DNA of 64,000 nt from Marvinbryantia formatexigens (GTDB taxonomy: Bacteria > Bacillota > Clostridia > Oscillospirales > Ruminococcaceae). The first letter of the stretch is position 1, and each line of letters starts with the position of its first letter. The translations under genes were made by a program, and so were the position numbers. Below, piece after piece: positions 44,131 to 53,628 of the stretch. Location: positions 1 through 64,000 of the forward strand of contig JAETPU010000001.1 of the NCBI GenBank assembly GCA_021771035.1, given 5' to 3'. Below the pieces are notes generated by a model. It did not search any database and was not told the origin of the DNA. It saw only the letters and a program-made list of their open reading frames with translations.

Positions 44131-44159
44131 TCATATTTCCAGAAAACCAGCCATAAAAA
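44131..44159 (+). promoter_or_regulatory. Sigma-E-like promoter for yqfC-yqfD
   Basis: TCATATT (44131-44137), 14-bp spacer, CATAAAAA (44152-44159). This matches the sigma-E pattern (KMATATT, 14 bases, CATACAAT) in most positions. Transcript would start about 105 bases before yqfC. Confidence 0.55.
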
Positions 44160-44270
44160 TCCTATAGGGGTTGATTTCTGTCAGCGGCTGAGTTTTAAAA
44201 GCAGGCCGCAAAAGGGAGAAGGTGTATCGGGCCCCTATCAAGTGTACTTGGAGAAAGGGGTTGACGGGCG

Positions 44271-44603
44271 GTGAGGGCAAAACGGGAGCCGCGCAACCGA
44301 AGAGCTACAGGAGAAAAACCACAGATAAAAGAGGAAAAGCGGGATGTACTGGGGAAAGTGACACAGGCTCTGGAACTGCCGCGGACAATATTTTCCGATA
44401 CTCCGCAGATAGAGCTGATGGGGAACCGGGAGGCCATCGTGGAAGGGTGCCAGGGGGTTTTGGAATATGACGAAAACACCATCCGGCTGAATTTAGGAGC
44501 CATGATGCTGCAGTTTACCGGACGGGATCTCACTATGAAATGCCTGACAGGACAGAATGTTATTGTCCAGGGCTTTTTTCATTCCATTGAGTTTTTAACC
44601 TGA
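44271..44603 (+). CDS. yqfC: Sporulation protein YqfC (YabP family)
   Basis: A 110-residue protein with the YabP/YqfC domain: PRTIFSDTPQIELMGNREAIVEGCQGVLEYDENTIRLNLG and FTGRDLTMKCLTGQNVIVQGFFHSIEFL. GTG start at 44271 after a G-rich run. YqfC is made in the mother cell under sigma-E in B. subtilis; its exact role is not known. It pairs with yqfD downstream, the standard order. The N-terminal 35 residues are basic and variable. Confidence 0.85.
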   Translation: MRAKREPRNRRATGEKPQIKEEKRDVLGKVTQALELPRTIFSDTPQIELMGNREAIVEGCQGVLEYDENTIRLNLGAMMLQFTGRDLTMKCLTGQNVIVQGFFHSIEFLT

Positions 44604-44895
44604 GAGAGCGGCCGCGTTCGGCCAATGCCAGGCGGGATTTTCATGAAATAAATTCGGGGCCCACTGCACAGCCTGGCGTGGCTCAGGAATACCTGCATTC
44701 TCGAAAGAAACTGCTAAAAATCTCCATCGCACGCGTCCGCGCGGATGATATGTGATGCCGGCTTCAATATCCTATACTCGATACGCGCCGTGTATAGAAT
44801 TGTTTTCAGTTCATTTGCAATGATGCCCAAACACAGCGCTTGTTTTCAGGGAGAACCAATGGGAACAGACAGGAAAAAAAGAAGGAGGAACCACC
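44604..44895. other. Gap between yqfC and yqfD
   Basis: 292 bases, unusually long for this pair. A CTATAC/GTATAG hairpin near 44771-44797 is the only structure seen. Confidence 0.4.
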
Positions 44896-46095
44896 GTGAT
44901 ATTGGTACGTTGGATGCGTCAGACCACCGGATATGTCCGGTTTGAGGCAACGGGAGCTTTTGTAGAGCGTTTTCTTAACCTAATTGTCCGTGAGGGCATC
45001 AGCATCTGGGATATTCGGCGGGAGCGGGAGGTGTTTTCCGCCTGCACCCGGGCCGCGGACTATAAACGGATGCGCCATCTGGCCAAGAAGGCTATGATCC
45101 GCCTGCGGATTGTGGAAAAACACGGTGCGCCCTTTGAGACCAAACGTTACCGGCGCCGGTATGGATTGGCTGCCGGAGCGGCGGTATTTCTGCTTTTTTT
45201 GATGGTGATGGGACAGTTTATCTGGAATATTAAGGTGGAAGGCAATGAAACCATGTCCTCCCAGGAAATATTGGAGGTCCTGCAGCAGTATGGACTGCGG
45301 GTAGGCGCCTTCAGCAGCAGTGTGGATGTGCGGGATTTGCAGAATAAAGCCATGCTGGAGTTGGAGGAGCTCTCCTGGATTGCCATTAATATCCAGGGCA
45401 GTACCGCTACCGTGGAGGTCAAGGAACGTACGATGCCGCCTGAAATGTACCCGGATGATGACAAGGTAAGCAATGTTATTGCCAAAAAGGACGGGCAGAT
45501 TGTCCGCATGGAGGTGTATTCCGGGCAGAAGGTGGCGGCTCTGGGGGATACAGTGAGTGCGGGGGATCTGATCGTCAGCGGAATCATGGAGGATAAGGCC
45601 GGGAAAACCAGTTTTAAACACGCCAGAGCCAAGGTGATCGCACAGACGATAGAAACCCTGGAGGTTGAGGTCCCGTTGGAAAAAAAGACGCGGGTGCCGG
45701 ATGGGGAGAGCCGGGTCAAGCGCAGTGTGATGCTGTTTGGAAAGGAAATTCCCCTGTACCTGGGCTCCATTTCCCCTGCTATGCAGGTGCAGCGGCAGGA
45801 AAGGCGCTTCAATCTGCCGTTTACCTCCCTTGGCGTCACCATCATCGAATATACGGTCACTCCTATGCGGGAGGAACTTACTGTGCTCACCGAGCATGAG
45901 GCCAAGGAGGAGGCCATGGCCCTGCTTAAAAAGCAGGAGGAGCAGGCGCTGCGGGATGCCGAGATTTTGGACCGCCAGGTGACGGGAAGCCTGACGCAGG
46001 ATCGATTAATCCTCAAGGGGGAATACCGCTGCGAGGAGGATATCGCCCAGGAACAGGAGGTCTATGTGGCGCAGGATTCCCCTCAGAAGGAGTAG
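44896..46095 (+). CDS. yqfD: Sporulation protein YqfD
   Basis: A 399-residue membrane-anchored protein of the sporulation YqfD family. The N-terminal 85 residues are soluble (VFSACTRAADYKRMRHLAKKAMIRLRIVEKHG), followed by one transmembrane segment (GLAAGAAVFLLFLMVMGQFIW) and a large domain with WNIKVEGNETMSSQEILEVLQQYGL, VKERTMPPEMY and VSAGDLIVSGIM repeats resembling a biotinyl-like hammerhead. GTG start follows AAGGAGG. Made under sigma-E in B. subtilis; required for efficient sporulation. Followed by phoH as in most Firmicutes. Confidence 0.93.
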   Translation: MILVRWMRQTTGYVRFEATGAFVERFLNLIVREGISIWDIRREREVFSACTRAADYKRMRHLAKKAMIRLRIVEKHGAPFETKRYRRRYGLAAGAAVFLLFLMVMGQFIWNIKVEGNETMSSQEILEVLQQYGLRVGAFSSSVDVRDLQNKAMLELEELSWIAINIQGSTATVEVKERTMPPEMYPDDDKVSNVIAKKDGQIVRMEVYSGQKVAALGDTVSAGDLIVSGIMEDKAGKTSFKHARAKVIAQTIETLEVEVPLEKKTRVPDGESRVKRSVMLFGKEIPLYLGSISPAMQVQRQERRFNLPFTSLGVTIIEYTVTPMREELTVLTEHEAKEEAMALLKKQEEQALRDAEILDRQVTGSLTQDRLILKGEYRCEEDIAQEQEVYVAQDSPQKE

Positions 46096-46251
46096 GTCTT
46101 TCTCGGCATTTCTTCGTCGGGAAATTCGGGAATGGGGAACAAAGGCGTGGGAATTAGACAATTAGCCGGGAAAACCGCCACGGTTTTTGCAATAGTTTAC
46201 GAAATCTCTATTTTGTTCATAAATTAGATAACACTTTGAATCGAAATATGC

Positions 46252-46257
46252 TATAAT
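46252..46257 (+). promoter_or_regulatory. Extended -10 promoter for phoH operon
   Basis: TATAAT (46252-46257) preceded by TG one base upstream (46249-46250), the extended -10 arrangement; no good -35. Leader about 135 bases. Confidence 0.55.
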
Positions 46258-46397
46258 GAGAAAAGGTTTGGAAATGGCTATAAAAAAGATTTTTTCAGGC
46301 AAAATACTAGTTAAACTGTAGAGAAATTCCAACCGCTTCTGTGCAGGCGCGCAGAGGGTCCGGCTTGTGAAAATGGGCAGTATTGGGAGGCTGGTTC

Positions 46398-47366
46398 ATG
46401 GTAGAACAGATGGTAGATATAGACCGGATGGAACACGCGCTGGCGCTGTTCGGAAGTTTGGATGAAAATATCCGGATTTTAGAACAGGAATATGGGGTTG
46501 ACATCCTGTGCCGGGGAACCCAGATTAAGCTAAGCGGCGAGGAACGGCCGGTTGAACTTGCCAGCCGGGCTGTCCGTGGGCTTCTGGCGCTTTTGGAAAA
46601 AGGGGAACAGCTTACGGAGCAGAACGTACGGTATGTCATTGCTATGGTAGCGGACGGTGTGGAGGACAAAATATCCGCGCTGGCTGACGACTGTGTGTGT
46701 ATCACCTGTAAGGGGCGCCCGGTAAAAGCTAAGACCCTGGGACAAAAGCGGTATCTGGACAGTATTCGGGACAATACCATCACTATTGGCATCGGCCCCG
46801 CCGGCACCGGCAAAACTTATTTGGCGGTGGCTATGGCCGTGCGTGCGTTCCGTGCCCATGAGGTCAACCGGATTATTCTTACCCGTCCCGCGGTGGAGGC
46901 CGGGGAAAAGCTGGGCTTTCTCCCAGGGGATCTGCAGAACAAGGTGGATCCATACCTCAGGCCTTTGTATGACGCGCTGTTCGACATGATGGGCGCGGAA
47001 AATTATCAGCGCTATATGGAGAAGGGCAGCATCGAGGTGGCGCCGCTCGCCTATATGAGAGGGCGCACATTGGACGATTCCTTCATTATTTTGGACGAGG
47101 CCCAGAACACCACCCCGGAGCAGATGAAAATGTTTTTAACCCGGTTAGGGTTTAATTCCAAGGCAGTGATTACCGGTGATATTACACAGATTGACCTTCC
47201 GGACTCCAGGCGCTCCGGCCTGGTGGAAGCCGCCAAAGTGCTTCGCAATGTAGAGGATATTGCGATAGTCCGGTTCAATGAAAAGGACGTGGTACGCCAC
47301 CGGCTGGTGCAGGACATCATCCGGGCGTATGAAAAATTTTATGAGGAGGGCAAACGTAACAGATAG
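46398..47366 (+). CDS. phoH: PhoH family ATPase
   Basis: A 322-residue ATP-binding protein, by family an ATPase linked to RNA metabolism together with YbeY. Walker A is GIGPAGTGKTYLAVAMAV and Walker B FIILDEAQNTTPEQMK, with VITGDITQIDLP as the sensor motif. An N-terminal domain of about 90 residues precedes. The start at 46398 is chosen because GGGAGG lies 7 bases before it; an in-frame TTG at 46383 has none. Only 2 bases separate its stop from ybeY. Confidence 0.95.
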   Translation: MVEQMVDIDRMEHALALFGSLDENIRILEQEYGVDILCRGTQIKLSGEERPVELASRAVRGLLALLEKGEQLTEQNVRYVIAMVADGVEDKISALADDCVCITCKGRPVKAKTLGQKRYLDSIRDNTITIGIGPAGTGKTYLAVAMAVRAFRAHEVNRIILTRPAVEAGEKLGFLPGDLQNKVDPYLRPLYDALFDMMGAENYQRYMEKGSIEVAPLAYMRGRTLDDSFIILDEAQNTTPEQMKMFLTRLGFNSKAVITGDITQIDLPDSRRSGLVEAAKVLRNVEDIAIVRFNEKDVVRHRLVQDIIRAYEKFYEEGKRNR

Positions 47367-47368
47367 CC

Positions 47369-47875
47369 ATGGATAGTATTAAAGTAGCAATTTCGAACAG
47401 GCAGAAAGAAGTCAAAATCCCCACTGGCATGAGACTGTTAATCCGCAGGTGCTGCAATGCCGTTCTGCGGATGGAAAATTTCCAGGGCGGCGCTGAGATC
47501 AGCGTGAGTTTTCTCAACAACGATCAAATTCGCCAGCTGAACAATGAGTACCGCGGCAAGGATGCTCCCACGGACGTTCTGTCGTTCCCTCTGGGGGAAA
47601 ATGGCGTTTATGACCAGAACCAGGAAACCGGCGCCTATATGCTGGGAGATATTGTAATTTCCATGCCCAAGGCGGTGGAGCAGGCCAGAATGTATGGGCA
47701 TTCCCTGCAGCGCGAGGTGGGCTTTTTGACGGTGCACTCCATGCTGCACCTGCTGGGCTATGATCATGAGCAGGCCGGCCTTGAGGCTGTGCGTATGCGG
47801 GAAAAGGAAGAAGAAGTGATGAATCGCTTGGGCCTTGGCCGAAGTGAAAGCTATGCATTCGGCAATGAAAAATAA
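47369..47875 (+). CDS. ybeY: Endoribonuclease YbeY
   Basis: A 168-residue metal-dependent endoribonuclease in 16S rRNA maturation and ribosome quality control. The zinc motif HSMLHLLGYDHE (H-x3-H-x5-H) is intact, as are RGKDAPTDVLSFPLGE and LGDIVISMPKA. Its C-terminal end is overlapped by the next gene. Conserved order phoH-ybeY-dgkA. Confidence 0.96.
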   Translation: MDSIKVAISNRQKEVKIPTGMRLLIRRCCNAVLRMENFQGGAEISVSFLNNDQIRQLNNEYRGKDAPTDVLSFPLGENGVYDQNQETGAYMLGDIVISMPKAVEQARMYGHSLQREVGFLTVHSMLHLLGYDHEQAGLEAVRMREKEEEVMNRLGLGRSESYAFGNEK

Positions 47876-48365
47876 GCCGATTCGTTCCCTGGGACGCTCG
47901 TTTTGCTGGGCGGCCCGGGGAATTTGGACGTGTATTCTCAATGAGCGCAATATGCGCATTCATCTTACTGTGGCGCTGTACCTGGCCTTTTTGGGGCCGC
48001 TGTTTGACTTGACGCTGACACAGCAATGTATTATTCTGCTGTGTGTGGCGCTTGTGATAGCGCTGGAAATGGTCAATACTGCCTTGGAGACCGTTATCAA
48101 CCTGTGTTCCCCGCAGTATCATGTTTTGGCCGGTTTGGGCAAGGATATTGCAGCTGGGGCGGTGTTGGTGGCGGCCTTTTTTTCTGCGGTTGTTGGGGTG
48201 CGGCTGTTTTGGAAGCCTCACATGTTCCTGCAGCTGGGACAGGCATTGATTCACAGCCCTCTTGCAATGGCAGCGCTGCTGGCGGCGCTTTTGTGCAGCG
48301 GTGTGTTTATTTTTGCCGGGCCGAGGGCCATCAGCGGTTGGTTCCGGCGCGCAAAGAAGCAGTAG
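47865..48365 (+). CDS. dgkA: Diacylglycerol/undecaprenol kinase family
   Basis: A 166-residue membrane kinase of the DgkA type; in Firmicutes it phosphorylates undecaprenol, recycling the lipid carrier for wall synthesis. The core RSFCWAARGIWTCILNERNMRIHLTVA and ALVIALEMVNTALETVINLCS carry the family motif with the catalytic Glu. It has a C-terminal extension with an additional predicted hydrophobic segment (LAMAALLAALLCSGVFIF). The start may be 47865 (overlapping ybeY by 11 bases) or 47853; neither has a strong ribosome site. Confidence 0.9.
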   Translation: MKNKPIRSLGRSFCWAARGIWTCILNERNMRIHLTVALYLAFLGPLFDLTLTQQCIILLCVALVIALEMVNTALETVINLCSPQYHVLAGLGKDIAAGAVLVAAFFSAVVGVRLFWKPHMFLQLGQALIHSPLAMAALLAALLCSGVFIFAGPRAISGWFRRAKKQ

Positions 48366-48398
48366 TTGTGCTTTTGGAATGACAGCGGCTGCGGGCTT

Positions 48399-48439
48399 GC
48401 GCCCTGATCACAAATCCAGCCTGGCATCGGGCGCTTTTT
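48399..48439 (+). terminator. Terminator after dgkA
   Basis: GCGCCC-T-GAT (48399-48408) pairs with ATCGGGCGC (48426-48434), then TTTTT. Loop of 17 bases. Confidence 0.7.
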
Positions 48440-49036
48440 GTGGAACTTTAGGAAACGGTAAGTCCACATAGTGCCTGACAAACTGATAGCTTATCGGCCA
48501 CTTGGGGCAAAGGCTCACCGTGACCTCCATAACGGAGAGTGATTCAAACTCTATATGACGCCGCTGCCGTTATACGGACGGCACAGCCAAACATAGTTTT
48601 GCTGACGTTAGGTTATAACTTATCGGTTCTGTGTCGGCTGAAAGGCTGTCATGGCCCGCATCGTGTGCAGTTGTACTTTTTGTGCAACACGATTTTGCTG
48701 CAACGGGTTCTCATCGGCAACCTGCATTTGCTGATAAAAACCATGGGGTCGTCGGGTTTTTGTCTGACTGCTCGGGATCCGTTATATTAATAGGATCAGA
48801 CAGCCTTCTCTTTGTAGGCTCAGGCCGGCTTTCCCGATGAAAGAAACAAGAGGGTTTGACAGTTAGGCCGGCAGTGCTGTACGCTGTCTTTTTCCACCTG
48901 TCAAAGAATCTCTGATTATCTGATGAGAAAGAAACGGGCGGTTTTGTTTGGCCGGGAGACCTGTTTTCTCTGGGTGAAGACGGCTGAATTTCATAGCTGC
49001 CTTCGAGGTACAAGTGAAAGAAAGGAAAAGAAAATT
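48440..49036. other. Region between dgkA and era
   Basis: About 600 bases without a credible gene. Many Firmicutes carry cdd (cytidine deaminase) here; I see no trace of it. It contains the era promoter at 48760-48788. Confidence 0.45.
48760..48788 (+). promoter_or_regulatory. Promoter upstream of era
   Basis: TTGTCT (48760-48765), 17-bp spacer, TATATT (48783-48788). Leader is about 240 bases. Confidence 0.5.
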
Positions 49037-49957
49037 ATGAATGAAGCGACACCGCAGAACGGGATACCTGAGAGTAAATCCTGTTTTGTAGGAATATTCG
49101 GCAGGCCCAATGTGGGTAAATCCTCCCTGATGAATGCCCTGGTGGGCGAAAAGGTGGCCATTGTCTCGGAAAAACCTCAGACCACCAGGACAAAGATCAC
49201 CGGAGTGCTTACCCGGGGCGCCACCCAATTTGTGTTTTTGGACACTCCGGGACTGCACCGGCGCAAAAGCAAGCTGAGCGACTATATGAACCAGCAGGTG
49301 ACCGAGTCCGTGGCGGATGTGGATGTTGCGGTGCTGGTCACGGAGGCCATGGGGGAAATCCGCGAGGCGGAAAAAACCCTGTTGGAATCCTTTGAAAAGC
49401 TGCATATGCCGGTGATTTTGGTGCTCAATAAGGTGGATGCCCTGGAAAAAAAGGACGATCTCATCGTAAAGATTGCCGATATGTCCTCCCGCTATGAGTT
49501 CGGCCACGTCATTCCCGCCTCGGCCAAGACAGGGGAAAACGTGCCGCTGCTGTTGGAGAAGCTGGAGGAGTACGCCTGCGAAGGGCCGCACTTTTTCCCG
49601 GACGATGCCATGACCGATCAGCCGGAGCGGGTGATTGTAGCAGAGATTATCCGGGAAAAGTTGCTGCGCAACCTGAGCCAGGAGATTCCCCACGGCACCG
49701 CTGTGGTAGTGGATTCCATGAAGGAGCGCGAGAACGGCGAAATCACAGATATCCAGGCTGTCATCTACTGTGAGCGTGCCAGCCATAAAGGGATGATCAT
49801 CGGCAAGGGCGGAGCCATGCTCAAAAAGATTGCTACCCAGGCCCGGCAGGATGCGGAGGATTTTCTGGGCATCCATATGAACCTGCAGTGCTGGGTGAAG
49901 GTGAAGGACGACTGGCGCAACCACGATGTGCAAATTAAAAATATGGGATACCGCTGA
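49037..49957 (+). CDS. era: GTPase Era
   Basis: A 306-residue essential GTPase that binds 16S rRNA and assists 30S assembly. G1 is GRPNVGKSS, G2 the TTRTKITG region, G3 DTPG, G4 NKVD, and G5 SAKTGENV. The C-terminal KH domain contains SHKGMIIGKGGAMLKKIATQAR. The start at 49037 follows AAAGGAAAAG; the frame is open further upstream without support. It leads the era-yqzL-recO-mutS2 run. Confidence 0.97.
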   Translation: MNEATPQNGIPESKSCFVGIFGRPNVGKSSLMNALVGEKVAIVSEKPQTTRTKITGVLTRGATQFVFLDTPGLHRRKSKLSDYMNQQVTESVADVDVAVLVTEAMGEIREAEKTLLESFEKLHMPVILVLNKVDALEKKDDLIVKIADMSSRYEFGHVIPASAKTGENVPLLLEKLEEYACEGPHFFPDDAMTDQPERVIVAEIIREKLLRNLSQEIPHGTAVVVDSMKERENGEITDIQAVIYCERASHKGMIIGKGGAMLKKIATQARQDAEDFLGIHMNLQCWVKVKDDWRNHDVQIKNMGYR

Positions 49958-50222
49958 TTGAGAAAACCGGTGGGCTTTTCCTGTGATATTTGCTCCCCCT
50001 CGGGTTAAACTGAACATAGATTGGATGAACTGAAAAGAGGCTGTGTTTTGACTGGCTGGCTCAGTGAAGCCAGGAAAACCGCAGTACGAGCGGCTTGACA
50101 GCATACAGATGCCGCAGGCGGCCCGCCGGTGGGTATCTCTGCCAGTCTTGGCATAGGGACAACCGGCTGCCTCTTTGAGTTTATTGCCAAAAGACTGTTT
50201 AGGGGCGAGGAGGAGTCTTCAG

Positions 50223-50405
50223 ATGAAAGAGCCAGAGGAGCTGATGCTCTGGAGCCAGTTTGAGCATACCGGAAAAGTGGAGGATTACTTATCCTATCTC
50301 ACTGCGCTGAGAGGCCGGACACAGCTGTCTCAGCAGGTGCATGGAGAGGAACGATATGCAGATCAAAACGGACGGAATCGTCCTGCGGGAGGTACGCTAC
50401 AATGA
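50223..50405 (+). CDS. yqzL: YqzL family small protein
   Basis: A 60-residue protein beginning MKEPEELMLWSQFEHTGKVEDYLSYL, which matches the YqzL pattern of W-x2-F-x2-TG-x4-YL-x-Y. The start at 50223 follows GAGGAGGAG. Its last 16 residues are read in a different frame over the first 50 bases of recO, an unusually long overlap; B. subtilis YqzL is only about 47 residues. Position between era and recO is the conserved one. Function unknown. Confidence 0.75.
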   Translation: MKEPEELMLWSQFEHTGKVEDYLSYLTALRGRTQLSQQVHGEERYADQNGRNRPAGGTLQ

Positions 50406-51195
50406 CAGCGACCGCCTGCTGACGATTCTTTCCGGGGAACATGGGCTGCTGTACGCGTTTGCACGCGGGGCGGACCGGATGAAAAGCCGGATGTCCGCAG
50501 CAACCAAGCAGCTGTGTTACTCGGATTTTATACTCTATGAGTCAAAAGAGCGCTGCCTTGTGGATACGGCGGAGACAAAAACCGTCTTTTTAGGGCTGTC
50601 CCGCAGCCTGGAAAATTATTCGCTGGCCAATTACCTGGCGCAGCTGTGTATCTATCTGGCTCCGCAGACAGAGGACTCGCGGCAGATTCTGCGGCTTTTG
50701 CTGAACTGCCTGTACATGCTGGATCAAAATAAACGCCGGCATACCTTTATCAAGCCGCTGTTTGAACTGCGCCTGATGACGGTATGTGGTTTTATGCCGA
50801 ATTTACTGGGGTGCCGGGAATGCCTTTGCTATGAGGCACCCGCGATGCTCTTTCTGCCGGGGAGCGGGGAGATACTGTGCGAGGGGTGCGCCAAACAAGC
50901 TGAAATCCCAATGGATGCACAGTGGATCGATCCCACGGTTCTCACGGCCATGCGGCATATTGTGCTCTCAGACTTTGAAAAGCTGTTTTCCTTCCGGATC
51001 CCCGAGGAGACGTTGGCACAGCTTGGACGGGTGACGGAGCAGTATGTAATGCAGAAGCTGGAGCACCATTTTTCCACCCTGGATTTTTACCATTCCATCT
51101 GTCTTCCCGATCCTCTTGCGGGGCAGGCGGGAGGCACACAGAATGGGGAGGAGGCTTCTCATTCTGACGAGGAGAGCGATTATGACAAATCTTGA
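50356..51195 (+). CDS. recO: DNA repair protein RecO
   Basis: A 279-residue protein of the RecFOR pathway that loads RecA onto SSB-coated single strands. The N-terminal OB-fold begins QIKTDGIVLREVRYNDSDRLLTILSGEHGLLYAFARGADR, and the zinc-binding motif C-x2-C ... C-x2-C is visible as CRECLCYE ... CEGCAKQ. GGAGAGG precedes the ATG at 50356. A C-terminal acidic tail (HSDEESDYDKS) overlaps the mutS2 start by 14 bases. Confidence 0.93.
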   Translation: MQIKTDGIVLREVRYNDSDRLLTILSGEHGLLYAFARGADRMKSRMSAATKQLCYSDFILYESKERCLVDTAETKTVFLGLSRSLENYSLANYLAQLCIYLAPQTEDSRQILRLLLNCLYMLDQNKRRHTFIKPLFELRLMTVCGFMPNLLGCRECLCYEAPAMLFLPGSGEILCEGCAKQAEIPMDAQWIDPTVLTAMRHIVLSDFEKLFSFRIPEETLAQLGRVTEQYVMQKLEHHFSTLDFYHSICLPDPLAGQAGGTQNGEEASHSDEESDYDKS

Positions 51196-53569
51196 AAAAC
51201 ACCTGCGGGCTCTTGAGCTCGATAAAATTTTAGTACAGCTGGCCGGCTGCGCCAACTGCGAGGACTCCAGGGCCATGGCCCTTTCCCTGCAGCCTACCTT
51301 TGACTACCTGACCGCGGTACGCCAGATGCAGAAGACCTCCGATGCCTTTATGCTGTCGGCACGCTTTGGGACGCCATCGATCTATGGGCTGAAAAACGTG
51401 ACGAAGCAGCTGCGCCGGGGCCAGAAGGGATCCGCATTGACTCTGCGGGATCTGCTGGATATTGCCAATGTGCTCAGGACCATCCGTTCTCTTTCGGACT
51501 GGCGCAGAGCCTGCGGCGACGATCAGGAGACTTCTCTGGATATGCTCTTTGAATCCCTGCAGCCCAACCAATACCTGGAGCGGCGTATTGAGGCCGCTGT
51601 CCTCTCTGAGGATGAGCTGGCGGACAACGCCAGCCCCGCTCTTGCGGACCTGCGCCGGAAAATCCGCAGCGCCGGTGTGCGGGTGAGGGAGCAGCTGGAC
51701 AAGATGATTCATTCCAGTACCTATCAAAAATACTTACAGGAGCCCATCGTCACCATCCGGGACGGCCGGTTTGTGGTCCCGGTGAAAAGCGAATGCCGCG
51801 GTGAGGTGAAGGGCTTGGTCCACTCCACCTCTGCCAGCGGAGCCACTTTGTTTATTGAGCCCATGTCCGTTGTGGAGGCCAACAATGAGATGAAGGTGCT
51901 GCAGGCCAAGGAAAAAGCGGAAATGGACCGCATTATCCTGGAACTCTCTGTGGAGGCCGGCAGCTTTGCCGACAGCATTGTGGGCAGCTATCTGAGCGTT
52001 GTGGAATTGGATCTCTATTTTGCCAAGGCGCGCCTGGCGCAGAATATGAAGGCCAGTGTCCCGGTCATCGGGCAGGACGGTGTTCTGGAACTGAAAAAGG
52101 CAAGGCATCCCCTGATTGACGCGAAAAAAATTGTCCCCATCGATATCCGCCTGGGGGATGACTTTGATACTCTGGTGATTACCGGCCCGAATACCGGAGG
52201 AAAAACTGTTGCCTTAAAGACGCTGGGCCTCCTTACATTGATGGCGCTGTGCGGACTGATGATCCCGGCCTCGGACGGCAGCAGGATTAGCGTGTTCGAC
52301 CATGTTTTGGCGGATATCGGCGACGAGCAGAGTATCGAACAGAGCCTCTCTACGTTTTCCGCCCACATGACCAATATTATTGATATCCTGGGACAGACCG
52401 GCGGCTCCGTTTTAGTGCTTCTGGATGAATTGGGTGCCGGAACCGATCCCATCGAGGGTGCGGCCCTGGCGGTGTCCATCGTGCAGACTCTGCGGGAAAA
52501 GGGCGCTAAAATTGCGGCCACCACTCACTATGCGGAGATGAAAGTGTTCGCGCTTCAGACCTCGGGAGTGGAAAACGCCTGCTGCGAATTTGACGTGGCC
52601 TCCCTGAGGCCTACCTACCGGCTGCTTATCGGTGTTCCGGGGCGTTCCAATGCTTTTGCCATCTCTGAACGGCTGGGGATGTCCACCCAGATTGTAGAGC
52701 GGGCCAAGGAGCTGATTACCCAGGAAAACACCCGGTTTGAGGATGTAGTATCCCGTCTGGAGGAGTCCCGGCAGTCCATGGAGGCGGACATCCAGGCGGC
52801 GCATATGGCGCGTTTGGAGGCACAGCAGCTGAAAGCCGAAGCGCAAAAGGAGCAGCAGAGCCTTCAGAATGAGCGGGAGAAATTTCTGGAGCGCGCCCGC
52901 TATGAGGCCCAGCAGATTGTTTCCCAGGTTCGCCAGGAATCGGAGGCTCTTTTGGAGGAACTGGACAAAATCCGCAAACAGAAGGACTCCGAGGCCTTTT
53001 CTCAGTTGGCAATCGAGGGGAAAACCCGTCAGCGTACCAGCCTGAAAAAGCTGCAGAACCTGGCGGATCCGGTGACAAAGAAGAACATTTCCAACTATAC
53101 ACCGCCCAGAAAGCTCAAGCGCGGGGATGCTGTGCAGATTATGTCCATCCATCGGGATGGAACGGTCCTCACCGATCCGGACGGTGCGGGCAATGTGACT
53201 GTGCAGGCCGGCATCCTCAAAACAAAGGTCCATATTTCGGATCTCAAGCTGTTGGATAAGAAAAAAGTTACCATGTCCACTGCCCGCAGCGTTTCGCGCA
53301 ATGTCACCAGTAAGCTGGAACGAAATGTCGATACAGAGCTGGATTTGCGTGGTATGAATGCTGAGGAGGCTATTATGGAGGTGGAGCGCTTTATTGACAA
53401 CTGCGTGCTGTCCTCCATGAAAACTCTTACCATTATCCATGGAAAGGGAAGCGGCGTTTTGCGCAAGGCGGTGCACGCCTGTTTAAAACGAAATAAATGT
53501 GTACGTACCTTCCGTTTGGGAGTATTTGGCGAGGGAGAATCCGGCGTCACCATTGTGGAACTCAAATAG
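51182..53569 (+). CDS. mutS2: MutS2 family protein
   Basis: A 795-residue homologue of MutS2, an ATPase and nuclease that suppresses recombination and, in B. subtilis, rescues collided ribosomes. ATP site: GPNTGGKTVALKTLG (around residue 335), LLDELGAGTDPIEG and TTHYAEMK. A coiled coil follows at 520-630. The C-terminal Smr domain is intact (LDLRGMNAEEAIMEVERFID, IIHGKGSGVLRKAV). The N-terminal LEFDKI-like motif appears here as LELDKILVQLAG. GAGGAGA precedes the ATG. Confidence 0.96.
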   Translation: MTNLEKHLRALELDKILVQLAGCANCEDSRAMALSLQPTFDYLTAVRQMQKTSDAFMLSARFGTPSIYGLKNVTKQLRRGQKGSALTLRDLLDIANVLRTIRSLSDWRRACGDDQETSLDMLFESLQPNQYLERRIEAAVLSEDELADNASPALADLRRKIRSAGVRVREQLDKMIHSSTYQKYLQEPIVTIRDGRFVVPVKSECRGEVKGLVHSTSASGATLFIEPMSVVEANNEMKVLQAKEKAEMDRIILELSVEAGSFADSIVGSYLSVVELDLYFAKARLAQNMKASVPVIGQDGVLELKKARHPLIDAKKIVPIDIRLGDDFDTLVITGPNTGGKTVALKTLGLLTLMALCGLMIPASDGSRISVFDHVLADIGDEQSIEQSLSTFSAHMTNIIDILGQTGGSVLVLLDELGAGTDPIEGAALAVSIVQTLREKGAKIAATTHYAEMKVFALQTSGVENACCEFDVASLRPTYRLLIGVPGRSNAFAISERLGMSTQIVERAKELITQENTRFEDVVSRLEESRQSMEADIQAAHMARLEAQQLKAEAQKEQQSLQNEREKFLERARYEAQQIVSQVRQESEALLEELDKIRKQKDSEAFSQLAIEGKTRQRTSLKKLQNLADPVTKKNISNYTPPRKLKRGDAVQIMSIHRDGTVLTDPDGAGNVTVQAGILKTKVHISDLKLLDKKKVTMSTARSVSRNVTSKLERNVDTELDLRGMNAEEAIMEVERFIDNCVLSSMKTLTIIHGKGSGVLRKAVHACLKRNKCVRTFRLGVFGEGESGVTIVELK

Positions 53570-53583
53570 AAGATCAGAACCAT

Positions 53584-53628
53584 AAAACGGCCCGTCTGCG
53601 GTACTTGCTGCCGCAGACGGGCCGTTTT
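53584..53628 (+). terminator. Terminator after mutS2
   Basis: A perfect 18-bp stem (53584-53601 with 53611-53628), starting with AAAA and ending TTTT. Confidence 0.9.
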
